Source: Marixanthomonas spongiae (GTDB lineage Bacteria; Bacteroidota; Bacteroidia; Flavobacteriales; Flavobacteriaceae). From it: a stretch of DNA of 64,000 nt. Below are positions 52,185-61,907 of this stretch, piece after piece. A program made the translations under genes and the position numbers. The notes under the pieces were generated by a model. It had not been told where the DNA came from and did no database searches. It saw only the letters and a program-made list of their open reading frames with translations. The DNA is taken from assembly GCF_003095375.1 (NCBI RefSeq), contig NZ_QEHR01000003.1, positions 186,001-250,000 on the forward strand, given 5' to 3'. Position 1 is the stretch's first letter, and each line of letters opens with the position of its first letter.

Positions 52185-53054
52185 ATGCAACGGCTACTTT
52201 ATTATGTGTTATACCCTATACTTTGGCTGGTTTCCATCTTGCCTATGTGGGTGTTGTACATCAAATCGTCAGCGCTGTACATAATTACGTATTATATAAT
52301 TGGCTACCGAAAAAAAGTAGTTAAAAACAACTTAAAACTGGTTTTCCCGGAGCGTTCTTCGGAAGAATTAAACCGTATTGCCAAAGGGTTTTACAAGCAT
52401 TTGTGCGATATGATTTTTGAAACCATAAAGAGCCTGACCATTTCTGAAAAAGAAATAAGTAAACGGTTTCAGTTTGAAAATCTGGAGTTGTTGGAAGAAT
52501 TGAAAGCCAAAGGAAAAAGCACTTTGCTCATGAGCGGGCATTACGCCAACTGGGAATGGATGGGGATTTTAAACAAAAAAACCAGCTATAAATGCTACGC
52601 GGTTTACAAAAAACTGGACAACCCTTATTTTGATTCCTTGGTAAAAGAAACCCGGGAACGCTTTGGCGGAAACATTGTAAGCAATAAAAAAATCGTTCCC
52701 CAGCTGTTCAGGGAATCAAAACGCAACGTGGAAACCGTTACGCTTATATTATCAGACCAAACCCCAAAGCGAAACGCCTACAAACACCGTGATACCTTTA
52801 TGGGCATTGACGTTCCCGTTTTTACCGGTACCGAAGAAATAGCAAAACGATTGGACTTTGCCGCCGTATATTTAAAAGTGAAAAAAGTAAAACGCGGGTA
52901 TTACAAAACCACATTTGAGCTACTGACCGAAAACCCAAAAGAGCTCCCTGATTTTGAAATAACCCGCCTTTTTTTAACCGAAATTGAAAAACAAATACAA
53001 GAAGAGCCGAAGTATTATTTATGGTCGCATAAACGGTGGAAACACCGGTTGTAA
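52185..53054 (+). CDS. LpxL/HtrB-like lipid A acyltransferase
   Basis: A 289-residue inner-membrane acyltransferase that adds a secondary acyl chain to a lipid A precursor or related lipid. It has one N-terminal membrane helix (VLYPILWLVSILPMWVLY), the catalytic HX4E motif in SGHYANWEW near residue 120, SDQTPKRNAYKHRDTFMG with substrate-contact residues, and FTGTEEIAKRL. The C-terminal YYLWSHKRWKHR is diagnostic of the LpxL family. The start is set at ATG 52185 because the in-frame GTG lies in the promoter box. Acyl donor specificity is unknown. Confidence 0.93.
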   Translation: MQRLLYYVLYPILWLVSILPMWVLYIKSSALYIITYYIIGYRKKVVKNNLKLVFPERSSEELNRIAKGFYKHLCDMIFETIKSLTISEKEISKRFQFENLELLEELKAKGKSTLLMSGHYANWEWMGILNKKTSYKCYAVYKKLDNPYFDSLVKETRERFGGNIVSNKKIVPQLFRESKRNVETVTLILSDQTPKRNAYKHRDTFMGIDVPVFTGTEEIAKRLDFAAVYLKVKKVKRGYYKTTFELLTENPKELPDFEITRLFLTEIEKQIQEEPKYYLWSHKRWKHRL

Positions 53055-53842
53055 ATACGAATTACGAGGTACGAATGTCGAATAATGAATGACGAAATAC
53101 AATGTGTCTTCGGTACGATTTTATGGAATCAAAATTTAGCAGGTTTATTTCTAAACTTTCACCATAAAATCACTCAGACACCCTGGAATAACGATAAAAG
53201 CTATTTTTCAAAAAGGTGGCTGAGTAATTCCGCTTTTTCTGCGGAATTGTATCGAAGCAACTGTAAGACAAAGTACGATTTTCGATTTACGAGGTTCAAT
53301 TGATGAATGATGAATATCGAATGTCGAATAATGAATGACGAAGTACAATGTGTCTTCGGTACGATTTTATGGAATCAAAATTAAGCAGGTTTATTTCTAA
53401 ACTTTCACCATAAAATCACTCAGACACCCTGGAATAACGATAAAAGCTACTTTTCAAAAAGGTGGCTGAGTAATTCCGCTTTTTCAGCCGAATTGTATCG
53501 AAGCAACCGCAAGACGATTTTCGAATTACGAATTTCGATTTACGAGGTACGAATGATGAATAATGAATGACGAAGTACAATGTGTCTTCGGTACGATTTT
53601 ATGGAATCAAAATTAAGCAGGTTTATTTCTAAACTTTCACCATAAAATCACTCAGACACCTTGGAATAACGATTTAAAAGCTATTTTTCAAAAAGGTGGC
53701 TGAGTAATTCCGCTTTTTCTGCGGAATTGTATTGAAGCAACCGTAAGACGATTTTCGAATTACGAATGTCGAGGTACGATTTTTAAGATTTAGCAATAGG
53801 CTACTCATTAACCCATAGACTCATCAACTCAAAACTCACAAC
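53055..53842. other. Non-coding gap of 788 bases filled by repeats
   Basis: Lies between the acyltransferase and glmM stops, which converge on it. It consists of three long repeats, each preceded by short tandem variants of TACGAATTACGA. The one open frame (53,085-53,303) lies inside copy 1 and is not conserved between copies. No promoter or gene is seen. Confidence 0.75.
53077..53750. repeat. Three direct copies of a ~195-bp intergenic repeat
   Basis: Copies at 53,077-53,270, 53,323-53,516 and 53,554-53,750, spaced 246 and 231 bases apart, more than 90 percent alike by eye. Each begins with AATAATGAATGACGAA, continues through GTGTCTTCGGTACGATTTTA and ends near GAAGCAACCGTAAGACG. Two inverted repeats lie inside: ACTCAGACACC with GGTGGCTGAGT (one mismatch), and AATTCCGC with GCGGAATT around a 7-base loop. 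In copy 2 the second stem is altered to AGCCGAATT. No coding capacity and no flanking transposase. Confidence 0.88.
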
Positions 53843-55228
53843 TTATCCAGCTATCGCTTTAATCTCCGTAATAAACCGTTCTGCCAACGCATCGGCGTCT
53901 TTTTGTGAAGGACCTTCGGTGTAAATCCTGATAATGGGCTCGGTGTTCGATTTTCGAAGGTGTACCCAGTTTTCAGCAAAGTCTATTTTAACGCCGTCAA
54001 GGGTATTTATTTCTTCGGAAGCGTATTTCCTTTCAATTGATGTCAGAATTTTATCCACATCTAATTGTGGCGTTAATTCAATCTTTTTCTTGCTCATATA
54101 GTAGCTTGGATATTTTTTCCGAAGTTCGCTTACCGCGATTTTATTTTCGGCCAAATGGCTCAGGAATAAAGCAATTCCTACCAAGCTGTCCCTTCCGTAG
54201 TGCAACTCTGGGTAAATAATACCGCCGTTACCTTCGCCGCCTATAACGGCGTGGGTATCTTTCATTTTTTGCACGACGTTCACTTCGCCCACGGCACTTG
54301 CGGTGTAAGTTCCGTTGTGTTTTTCGGTGATGTCGCGCAAGGCACGGGAAGACGACATATTACTCACGGTATTCCCTGGATTGTGCTGCAATACATAATC
54401 GGCCACGGCGACCAAGGTGTATTCTTCGCCAAACATATCGCCATTTTCATCCACAAACGCCAGGCGATCCACATCAGGGTCCACCACAATGCCAAAATCG
54501 GCTTGTTCGTCTGTTACTTTTTTCATAAGGTCGGTCAAATGTTCTTTTAAGGGCTCTGGGTTATGCGGAAATTCGCCTGTAGGCTCGCAGAACAACTTAA
54601 CCGTTTCTACGCCCAATGCCTCCAACAACAACGGAACGGCGATACCTCCGGTTGAGTTTACCCCATCTACCACTACCTTAAAATTTGCTTTTTTTATAGC
54701 TGAAACATTTACCAAGGGCAATTCCAGTATTTCATCAATATGCAAATCGATATACGCATCGTTGGTGGTGATTTTTCCAAGATGGTCCACTTCAGAAAAA
54801 TCAATGTTTTCCGCTTCGGCAATATTTAGGATTTCCTGTCCGGCCTCGGCATTTAAAAACTCACCATCCTTATTTAGTAATTTCAGCGCGTTCCATTGTT
54901 TTGGGTTATGGCTTGCGGTTAAGATTATTCCGCCATCGGCATGTTCCATCATCACCGCCATCTCCACTGTTGGGGTTGTGGACAGGTCCAGATCGATTAC
55001 ATGGATGCCCATCCCCACCAAGGTGTTCATGACCAGTTGTTGAATCATTTCGCCCGAAATACGCGCATCGCGGCCTACCACCACACGGTATTCCTCTTTG
55101 TCGCGTTGCTGTTTTACCCAACTGCCATACGCCGCTGCATATTTTACGGCATCGATGGGCGTTAAATTATCGCCTTGCTGGCCACCAATGGTGCCCCGTA
55201 TTCCCGAAATGGATTTTATTAAAGTCAT
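53843..55228 (-). CDS. glmM: Phosphoglucosamine mutase
   Basis: Converts glucosamine 6-phosphate to glucosamine 1-phosphate on the way to UDP-GlcNAc, which is the precursor for peptidoglycan and for all the amino sugars made by the polysaccharide locus. It is 461 residues long with the phosphoserine loop TASHNPKQWNALK near residue 103, the metal-binding DPDVDRLAF near 250, the sugar-binding GEGNGG and the C-terminal RKSNTEPIIRIYTEG phosphate-binding loop. Bacteroidetes use this phosphomannomutase-like form. A -7 box lies just upstream at 55,245. Confidence 0.92.
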   Translation of the reverse strand: MTLIKSISGIRGTIGGQQGDNLTPIDAVKYAAAYGSWVKQQRDKEEYRVVVGRDARISGEMIQQLVMNTLVGMGIHVIDLDLSTTPTVEMAVMMEHADGGIILTASHNPKQWNALKLLNKDGEFLNAEAGQEILNIAEAENIDFSEVDHLGKITTNDAYIDLHIDEILELPLVNVSAIKKANFKVVVDGVNSTGGIAVPLLLEALGVETVKLFCEPTGEFPHNPEPLKEHLTDLMKKVTDEQADFGIVVDPDVDRLAFVDENGDMFGEEYTLVAVADYVLQHNPGNTVSNMSSSRALRDITEKHNGTYTASAVGEVNVVQKMKDTHAVIGGEGNGGIIYPELHYGRDSLVGIALFLSHLAENKIAVSELRKKYPSYYMSKKKIELTPQLDVDKILTSIERKYASEEINTLDGVKIDFAENWVHLRKSNTEPIIRIYTEGPSQKDADALAERFITEIKAIAG

Positions 55229-55244
55229 GGATTCAAATTTTAAG

Positions 55245-55252
55245 CAAATATA
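55245..55252 (-). promoter_or_regulatory. -7 promoter box for glmM
   Basis: The minus strand reads TATATTTG followed by C, 16 bases before ATG 55228, so the leader would be short. No -33 TTG at a suitable distance was found. Confidence 0.5.
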
Positions 55253-55299
55253 CTTTTTTTAAAAGGCTTTACTACCTCATGATTTTGTAAATTGTGGCA

Positions 55300-55884
55300 A
55301 TGAATTTTCTGGCACATATCTATCTTTCAGGAGAAGACGACGGCATCACCATAGGCAATTTTATAGCCGACGGCATCAAAGGCAAGAAATACAGGAAATT
55401 TCCGCTCCAAATTCAAAAAGGCATCTTGTTGCACCGCGAAATAGACACCTATACCGATAGCCACCCTACGGTACGCCAAAGCACGGCAAGGCTTCACGAA
55501 AACTACAGCCATTACAGCGGGGTGATCGTCGATATTCTGTACGACCATTTTTTGGCCAAAAACTGGAAGCACTATCACGAGCTTCCGCTTGATGTTTATG
55601 TGGATAACTTTTACGAGTTGCTTCGGAATAACTTTACAATCCTCCCTGCCCGCATTCAACGCATGATGCCTTACATGATAGCCGACAACTGGTTGCTGAA
55701 CTATGCTACCGTTAGGGGCATCAGCACTATCTTGGACCAGATGAACGTTCGTACCAAAGGAAAATCGAAAATGAATTTTGCCGTCTTGGAGCTGGAGCAG
55801 TATTATGATGAATTTGAAGCAGAATTCACCTCCTTTTTTGATGAATTGATTATCTTTTCAAAAGAAAAATTAGACCAATTATGA
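55300..55884 (+). CDS. Acyl carrier protein phosphodiesterase, AcpH-like (DUF479)
   Basis: A 194-residue HD-like hydrolase that removes phosphopantetheine from ACP in the characterised E. coli AcpH. Family motifs are MNFLAHIYLSG, IGNFIADGIKGKKY, GILLHREIDTYTDSHP and DILYDHFLAKNW, giving the His and Asp metal ligands. ATG 55300 fits the family start; an in-frame GTG lies two codons upstream. The stop overlaps the start of the gamma-glutamyltransferase gene by 4 bases (ATGA). Confidence 0.88.
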   Translation: MNFLAHIYLSGEDDGITIGNFIADGIKGKKYRKFPLQIQKGILLHREIDTYTDSHPTVRQSTARLHENYSHYSGVIVDILYDHFLAKNWKHYHELPLDVYVDNFYELLRNNFTILPARIQRMMPYMIADNWLLNYATVRGISTILDQMNVRTKGKSKMNFAVLELEQYYDEFEAEFTSFFDELIIFSKEKLDQL

Positions 55885-57608
55885 GAGCACTCCCCTTTTT
55901 CATACTATTGTGGGCACTGGTTGCCTGCAAAGACACTCCAGAGACGCACCAACCCCAACCAGAAACAAAAAAAGACACCATACAAAAGCCAGTAATTCCT
56001 GTTGAGGCCGATAGCGCCATGGTGGTTTCGGCACGGGAAGAGGCCTCAAAAATAGGCGTTGAAATCTTAAAGAAAGGCGGAAATGCCTTCGATGCCATGA
56101 TTGCCACCGAAATGGCGCTGGCCGTAACCTATCCCTATGCCGGTAATTTGGGCGGCGGCGGATTTATCGTCTATAGAACCCAGTATGGCGAATTAGGCAG
56201 TATCGATTATCGCGAGAAAGCTCCAAAATCGGCCAAACGGGATATGTATTTAGACGAAAACGGCACCTATCTGCCCGAAAAAAGCAAAATTGGAGGGTTG
56301 GCCGTAGGTGTTCCAGGCACCGTCGCCGGTATTTTTGCCGTGCACGAAAAACTGGGATCGCTACCTATGGAAGTCATTTTGCAGCCCGTAATCGATCTTG
56401 CGGAAACAGGTTTTGTGCTGACCGAAGATCAAGTAGCGCGTTTTAATGAATACGGTTCCGTTTTTAAAGATGTTAATGGCGAGGAATCCATCTACACCAA
56501 GCAATACGCGGTTGGCGACACCCTAAAAAACAAGGCCTTGGCCAGCACCTTATCGCGCATCGTAAAAAAAGGGTTGGCAGGATTTTATGAAGGGAAAACG
56601 GCAACAGTATTGAGTGAGTTCATTCAGGAAAAAGGAGGGATTATCACCTTGGAAGACCTAAAAAGCTACGAAGCCGAATGGCGGGAACCCGTAGTGTTTA
56701 CCTTTAAAGACCTAAAGGTGATTTCCATGGGGCCGCCATCGAGCGGGGGCATTGTGCTGGGACAAATTTTAAACATGATCGAACCGTATCCTATTGAAAC
56801 GTATGGGCACAATTCAACAAAGTACATTCAATTACTTACCGAAGCAGAACGTCGCGCGTATGCAGATAGAAGTCATTATTTAGGCGACCCTGATTTTGTA
56901 AGCATCCCTACCGACTCGTTATTGTCAAAAAACTATGCGAAACAAAGGATGCAGGATTTTTCATTTGAAGCGGCAACCCCGTCTGCCCAAATTGACCCGG
57001 GCAGTGTTTTGGGCCGTGAAAGCACCGAGACCACCCATTATTCCATTGTGGATCAATTTGGCAATGCCGTAGCGGCAACCACCACCTTGAATGCTGCGTA
57101 TGGCTCAAAGTTGTACGTTAAAGACTTGGGATTTTTCCTGAACAATGAAATGGACGATTTCAGTGCCAAACCCGGCGAACCCAATATGTTTGGGCTTATT
57201 GGTGGCGAAGCCAATGCTATTGAACCTCAAAAACGGATGTTAAGTTCTATGACCCCAACCATAGTCGAGAAAAACGACAGTCTTTATATGAGCGTTGGCA
57301 CACCGGGTGGTTCTACCATTATCACATCGGTACTGCAGACTATTTTAAATGTTTCTGCATTCGATATGAATATGCAAGAAGCAGTCAATGCCCCGCGTTT
57401 TCATCACCAATGGTTGCCGGACGAGATTGTTTTTGAACCTAAAGGATTTTCAGCGGCAACACTGGACAGCCTGCAACAAAAAGGCTATATAATCAATAAA
57501 AAGGAAACTCCCGTAATAGGTAAAGTGGACGCCATCTTACGGCTCACGAATGGAAAACTGCAAGGCGGTGCCGATATACGGGGCGATGATACTGCCGTAG
57601 GATTTTGA
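55881..57608 (+). CDS. ggt: Gamma-glutamyltransferase (lipoprotein)
   Basis: Cleaves the gamma-glutamyl bond of glutathione and related compounds in the periplasm or at the cell surface. A 575-residue precursor with a lipoprotein signal (FFILLWALVAC, Cys near 16). The large-subunit start SAREEASKIGVEILKKGGNAFDAMIA and GNLGGGGFIVYR are typical. The autocatalytic cleavage Thr is in ETTHYSIVDQFGNAVAATTT, followed by LNNEMDDF and the GTPGGSTIITSV oxyanion loop. It is translationally coupled to the AcpH-like gene; no functional link is evident. Confidence 0.95.
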   Translation: MRALPFFILLWALVACKDTPETHQPQPETKKDTIQKPVIPVEADSAMVVSAREEASKIGVEILKKGGNAFDAMIATEMALAVTYPYAGNLGGGGFIVYRTQYGELGSIDYREKAPKSAKRDMYLDENGTYLPEKSKIGGLAVGVPGTVAGIFAVHEKLGSLPMEVILQPVIDLAETGFVLTEDQVARFNEYGSVFKDVNGEESIYTKQYAVGDTLKNKALASTLSRIVKKGLAGFYEGKTATVLSEFIQEKGGIITLEDLKSYEAEWREPVVFTFKDLKVISMGPPSSGGIVLGQILNMIEPYPIETYGHNSTKYIQLLTEAERRAYADRSHYLGDPDFVSIPTDSLLSKNYAKQRMQDFSFEAATPSAQIDPGSVLGRESTETTHYSIVDQFGNAVAATTTLNAAYGSKLYVKDLGFFLNNEMDDFSAKPGEPNMFGLIGGEANAIEPQKRMLSSMTPTIVEKNDSLYMSVGTPGGSTIITSVLQTILNVSAFDMNMQEAVNAPRFHHQWLPDEIVFEPKGFSAATLDSLQQKGYIINKKETPVIGKVDAILRLTNGKLQGGADIRGDDTAVGF

Positions 57609-57694
57609 TCCTAATTTACCGCTACATTTAATCGGCTCTTTTACACCTTATATCGAAATGTAAGTATTATACTACATCTTGTAGGAAAATTAAC

Positions 57695-57702
57695 TATTTT
57701 TG
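57695..57702 (+). promoter_or_regulatory. Possible -7 box in the gap before the membrane protein gene
   Basis: TATTTTTG matches TAnnTTTG. It lies 142 bases before ATG 57844, which is far, and a short open frame of 24 codons (57,706 onward) lies between. Weak call. Confidence 0.3.
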
Positions 57703-57843
57703 AGCATGTTAAACAATTTTCAAGAGCTGGGGAGTTTCTTGTTTTGTTCTACGCTTATTCTTGAACACACAGCTTGCTAAGTCATTTTGACGGGCACTTC
57801 TTCTCCATAACCTCTGAACATTGTTTTATTTTTTAAAGTACCT

Positions 57844-58860
57844 ATGAGAAAAAAATCTTTTTTGAAAGATTTGTACACCCTTATTCCTTTGGTGTTTAGT
57901 GGGTTACTTTGTATTGGGCTTATCTTTTTGCTTTGGCAGAAAACAACGAGGGACTTGCAGTTTAAGCAGGAACTCATTGAGCTTTCTTCCTTGTTTATTG
58001 GAATAAGCGGATTTCTCGCCTTATTCATCATGCTATACTTGCTAATAATTGTCATGGGATTAAAGAAGAGCAGGAAAACAGGTATGGACGGCTTAGACCA
58101 GCTTATCCAAAAAATGAACTATTTCAGGGAAATCGTGGAACTTTTAGTGCAATCAAAAATATGGTTGCCGGGATTGAAAGAATACATAGACGTAGAATTT
58201 GCAGGACTTACTTTTTTTCAGGTCAAGGAATTTTACAAAGGAAAATCTAAACTAGCGATTGAATTCCTTCAGGAAAAAAACAATTTTGCCGATACCGAAA
58301 ACCTGTATTTGGAGCTAAAATCCCTGTTGCTTACCGATCCTAAACAGAAACAGCTCCCTGAAAGCGTGGTCGCCCCAAGTTTCTATAAAAAAGAGCTCGT
58401 TAAAAAATGGTTGGAGCACAAATGCGGCTCGGGGTTATGGTATTATTTTGGGTACAAATATGGGACGTACAAAGATGCTTTGGACCTCGAGGCGGTTTTT
58501 GAGCGGCACCAAGAAAAAATCATGTTGCTTGCCAATTCCATAGACACCAAAGTTTTTGAGGACTCCTCTTTCAACGAAGTGTTTTTGTCCAAATTAGGGG
58601 AATACGCCACGAAAGAGTTAATCCCCAAGCTATATCAACTTCAAAAACAGACATCCAAAAAAATACCCACGTCAACCCGTTACCTGTATCTTCTCTTTTT
58701 ATTGTTGGTCTTTTTTGGCGTGTTGTTGCCTTTGACCTTTTTGCTTTTGAAATTCTCGATAGTAATTTTAATCATTGGCTATGCATTTGTCATTAGTTTG
58801 GTGTTTTTCATAAGCACCACCTTTTTTAGGTTTATAACACAACTTTTGGAAAGTAAATAA
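57844..58860 (+). CDS. Unknown four-helix membrane protein
   Basis: A 338-residue protein that I do not recognise. It has two N-terminal membrane helices (about residues 11-33 and 48-70), a cytoplasmic-looking central region of about 200 residues rich in Lys and Glu, and two closely spaced C-terminal helices (about 285-335). The middle contains LKEYIDVEFAGLTFFQVKEF and WLEHKCGSGLWYYFGYKYG but no enzymatic motif I know. It stands alone between ggt and uvrA. The ATG start fits the first helix. Confidence 0.7.
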   Translation: MRKKSFLKDLYTLIPLVFSGLLCIGLIFLLWQKTTRDLQFKQELIELSSLFIGISGFLALFIMLYLLIIVMGLKKSRKTGMDGLDQLIQKMNYFREIVELLVQSKIWLPGLKEYIDVEFAGLTFFQVKEFYKGKSKLAIEFLQEKNNFADTENLYLELKSLLLTDPKQKQLPESVVAPSFYKKELVKKWLEHKCGSGLWYYFGYKYGTYKDALDLEAVFERHQEKIMLLANSIDTKVFEDSSFNEVFLSKLGEYATKELIPKLYQLQKQTSKKIPTSTRYLYLLFLLLVFFGVLLPLTFLLLKFSIVILIIGYAFVISLVFFISTTFFRFITQLLESK

Positions 58861-58939
58861 CTACGGTTTTTCTTTCTTAAAATTTCAGAAGAACAAAAGA
58901 GCCGATTCATGCAGAGCTTAAAATTTCAATGCAAATGAG

Positions 58940-58947
58940 TACCTTTG
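58940..58947 (+). promoter_or_regulatory. Strong -7 promoter box (TACCTTTGC) before uvrA
   Basis: TACCTTTG plus C, ending 6 bases before ATG 58954. The in-frame TTG at 58945 lies inside the box, so ATG is the start and the mRNA is probably leaderless or nearly so. Confidence 0.6.
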
Positions 58948-58953
58948 CAAACT

Positions 58954-61788
58954 ATGTCGAAAAATGAGGATTTTATTGAAGTTTTAGGAGCGCGCGTCCA
59001 CAACTTAAAGGACATCGATGTTACGATTCCAAGAGACAACTTGGTGGTCATTACTGGGCTGTCAGGCAGTGGTAAATCGTCTTTGGCCTTCGATACCATT
59101 TATGCTGAGGGCCAACGCCGTTATATTGAAACATTTTCGGCTTATGCCCGTCAATTTTTGGGGAGCTTGGAACGGCCGGACGTCGATAAAATAGACGGCC
59201 TTTCCCCGGTTATCGCCATTGAGCAAAAAACCACCAGCAAAAGCCCGCGTTCTACCGTGGGCACGATTACCGAAATTTACGATTTTCTCCGGTTGCTCTA
59301 CGCCCGTGCCAGCGATGCGTACAGCTACAATACGGGCGAAAAGATGGTAAGTTACAGCGACGAACAGATAAAAAACCTCATCATTGAAGAATTCAACGGA
59401 AAAAAGATAAGCGTTTTGGCCCCCGTTATCCGCTCCCGAAAAGGACATTATCGCGAACTGTTCGAGCAAATTGCCAAGCAGGGATTTGTAAAGGTACGGG
59501 TGGACGGCGAAGTGAAGGACATTGTTAAAGGAATGCGCACCGATCGCTACAAAACCCACGACATCGAGATCGTTATCGACCGCTTGAAGGTTTCGCCCGA
59601 AACAGAAAACAGCAAACGCCTTGCCGAAACCATCAATACCGCCATGTATCACGGCGATGATGTGCTTATGGTTTTGGACCATGAAACCGATAAAGCCCGT
59701 TTTTTCAGCCGGTCACTCATGTGCCCCAGCACCGGGATATCGTACCCCAACCCCGAACCGAACAATTTCTCCTTTAATTCGCCAAAAGGAATGTGTCCTA
59801 ACTGTAAGGGATTGGGAACTTTATATGAAGTAAACCTGAAGAAAATCGTTCCGGATGAAAGTCTCTCCATTAAAAAAGGCGCTCTGGCACCGCATGGCCC
59901 ACAAAAGAAAAATTGGGTATTCAAACAATTGGAACTCATCGCCCAGAAGTTCGATTTTGAATTGACCGACCCCTTCAGTAACATCCCAGAAGATGCTAAA
60001 AAAATGATCTTCCACGGAGGTAATTCGGCTTTTGAAGTTGATTCGAAAACACTAGGCATTACCCGAAAGTACAAAATAGATTTTGAAGGGGTCGCCACGT
60101 TCCTTCAGAATACTTTTGAAGCAAACGAATCCCGTTCCCTACGCCGTTGGGCCAAGGAATACATGGACAAAGTAACCTGTCCTGAATGCGAAGGAAGCCG
60201 CTTGCGGAAAGAGTCGCTGTTTTTTAAAGTAAACGATAAAAACATCGCCCAATTGGCCCAGATGGACATTATCGAATTGGCCAAATGGTTTGAAAACATA
60301 GAAAAAGACTTAAGTGAAACACAGCTTAAAATCGGTTCGGAAATCATCAAGGAAGTACGCACCCGCATTCAATTTTTGGTCGATGTGGGATTGACGTATT
60401 TGGCCCTCGACCGAAGTTCAAAATCGTTATCCGGTGGCGAAGCGCAACGCATCAGGCTGGCCACGCAAATTGGTTCGCAATTGGTGGGCGTGCTCTACAT
60501 ACTCGATGAGCCCAGCATTGGCCTGCACCAACGCGACAACAACAAGTTAATTGATTCTTTGGTTTCCCTTCGGGACATTGGCAATTCCATTCTCGTGGTG
60601 GAACATGACAAAGAAATGATAGAACGTGCCGATTACGTGATCGACATTGGCCCCGCAGCCGGAAAACACGGGGGTGAGATTGTTTCAGAAGGAACACCTT
60701 CAGAACTCATGAAACACAGCACGCTCACCGCCGATTACCTGAACGGAACCAAGGAAATTGAAGTCCCAAAGAAAAGAAGGGAGGGCAACGGTAAAATCTT
60801 AAAGCTTTCTGGCGCCACAGGAAACAACTTGAAAAACGTGACGGTGGAATTTCCGTTGGGTACCATGATTGGCGTCACAGGCGTTTCAGGAAGCGGGAAA
60901 TCCACTTTAATAAACGAAACCCTCTACCCTATTTTAAACGCCGAAATTTATAATGGGGTTAAAAAGCCGATGCCGTACAAAAAAATTGAAGGGCTGGAAC
61001 ATTTGGACAAGGTGATCGACATCAACCAATCGCCCATTGGCCGTACGCCGCGTTCCAATCCGGCGACATATACCGGGGTTTTTTCTGAAATACGAAGCCT
61101 GTTCGCCAAAATACCCGAATCGATGATACGGGGGTATAAACCGGGACGTTTCAGCTTCAATGTAAAGGGCGGGCGTTGCGAAACCTGCAAGGGTGCTGGC
61201 GTAAAAGTCATTGAAATGAATTTCTTGCCCGATGTGTATGTGGAATGCGAGACCTGCCAAGGAAAACGGTTTAACCGCGAAACCTTGGAAATTCGGTACA
61301 AAGGGAACTCCATTTACGATGTGTTGAGCATGACCATTAACGAAGCCTGCGTGTTTTTTGAACACATCCCTAAAATCTACCGGAAACTCAAAACCATACA
61401 AGACGTAGGTTTGGGCTACATAACGTTAGGACAGCAGTCCACTACACTTTCGGGGGGTGAGGCGCAACGGGTGAAGCTGGCTACAGAATTGTCAAAACGC
61501 GGTACCGGCAACACTCTTTACATCTTGGACGAACCCACTACAGGCCTTCATTTTGAGGACATAAGAGTATTGATGCTGGTGTTGAACAAGTTGGTTAAAA
61601 AAGGAAATACCGTACTTATTATAGAACATAATCTAGATGTTATTAAAGCCGTGGATTACATTATCGATATAGGGCCCGAAGGCGGAAAAAAAGGAGGAAA
61701 AGTAATTGCCACAGGTACGCCTGAAGAACTTGTGAATAACAAAAAAAGCCATACGGCGCGGTTTCTTAAAAAAGAATTACTTTCGTGA
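58954..61788 (+). CDS. uvrA: Excinuclease ABC subunit A
   Basis: DNA damage recognition ATPase of nucleotide excision repair, 944 residues. It has two ABC cassettes: Walker [10 protein letters not shown] (35-43) with signature [13 protein letters not shown], and Walker [10 protein letters not shown] near residue 645 with signature [13 protein letters not shown]. The C-terminal zinc finger [10 protein letters not shown]...CETCQGKRF is complete. The N-terminal zinc-finger region reads [10 protein letters not shown] instead of CPxC at its first half, a variant that I believe is usual in Bacteroidetes. It is transcribed alone from the box at 58,940. Confidence 0.96.
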   Translation: MSKNEDFIEVLGARVHNLKDIDVTIPRDNLVVITGLSGSGKSSLAFDTIYAEGQRRYIETFSAYARQFLGSLERPDVDKIDGLSPVIAIEQKTTSKSPRSTVGTITEIYDFLRLLYARASDAYSYNTGEKMVSYSDEQIKNLIIEEFNGKKISVLAPVIRSRKGHYRELFEQIAKQGFVKVRVDGEVKDIVKGMRTDRYKTHDIEIVIDRLKVSPETENSKRLAETINTAMYHGDDVLMVLDHETDKARFFSRSLMCPSTGISYPNPEPNNFSFNSPKGMCPNCKGLGTLYEVNLKKIVPDESLSIKKGALAPHGPQKKNWVFKQLELIAQKFDFELTDPFSNIPEDAKKMIFHGGNSAFEVDSKTLGITRKYKIDFEGVATFLQNTFEANESRSLRRWAKEYMDKVTCPECEGSRLRKESLFFKVNDKNIAQLAQMDIIELAKWFENIEKDLSETQLKIGSEIIKEVRTRIQFLVDVGLTYLALDRSSKSLSGGEAQRIRLATQIGSQLVGVLYILDEPSIGLHQRDNNKLIDSLVSLRDIGNSILVVEHDKEMIERADYVIDIGPAAGKHGGEIVSEGTPSELMKHSTLTADYLNGTKEIEVPKKRREGNGKILKLSGATGNNLKNVTVEFPLGTMIGVTGVSGSGKSTLINETLYPILNAEIYNGVKKPMPYKKIEGLEHLDKVIDINQSPIGRTPRSNPATYTGVFSEIRSLFAKIPESMIRGYKPGRFSFNVKGGRCETCKGAGVKVIEMNFLPDVYVECETCQGKRFNRETLEIRYKGNSIYDVLSMTINEACVFFEHIPKIYRKLKTIQDVGLGYITLGQQSTTLSGGEAQRVKLATELSKRGTGNTLYILDEPTTGLHFEDIRVLMLVLNKLVKKGNTVLIIEHNLDVIKAVDYIIDIGPEGGKKGGKVIATGTPEELVNNKKSHTARFLKKELLS

Positions 61789-61907
61789 TAGGAAAATTGA
61801 TGGGTTCTCGATACTAAATTCCAATCGCTAATGCGCTTGCAATTTCACTCGAACTGATATGTAATTAAAAAAACAATAAGCCAGAAAGAAAATACAATAG
61901 ACATAGC

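Noticed and set aside
53085-53303. 72-codon open frame in the 53-kb repeat region
   Set aside because: It lies within one repeat copy, and the frame is not kept in the other two copies.
53077-53750. CRISPR array in the triple repeat region
   Set aside because: Repeats are about 195 bases and only three, without regular short spacers or cas genes.
57706-57780. 24-codon open frame (MLNNFQELG...) after a TAnnTTTG box
   Set aside because: Too short and without recognisable features; could be a leader peptide but nothing supports that.
59062-59682. 206-codon minus-strand open frame inside uvrA
   Set aside because: Antisense shadow; the plus strand encodes conserved UvrA motifs throughout.
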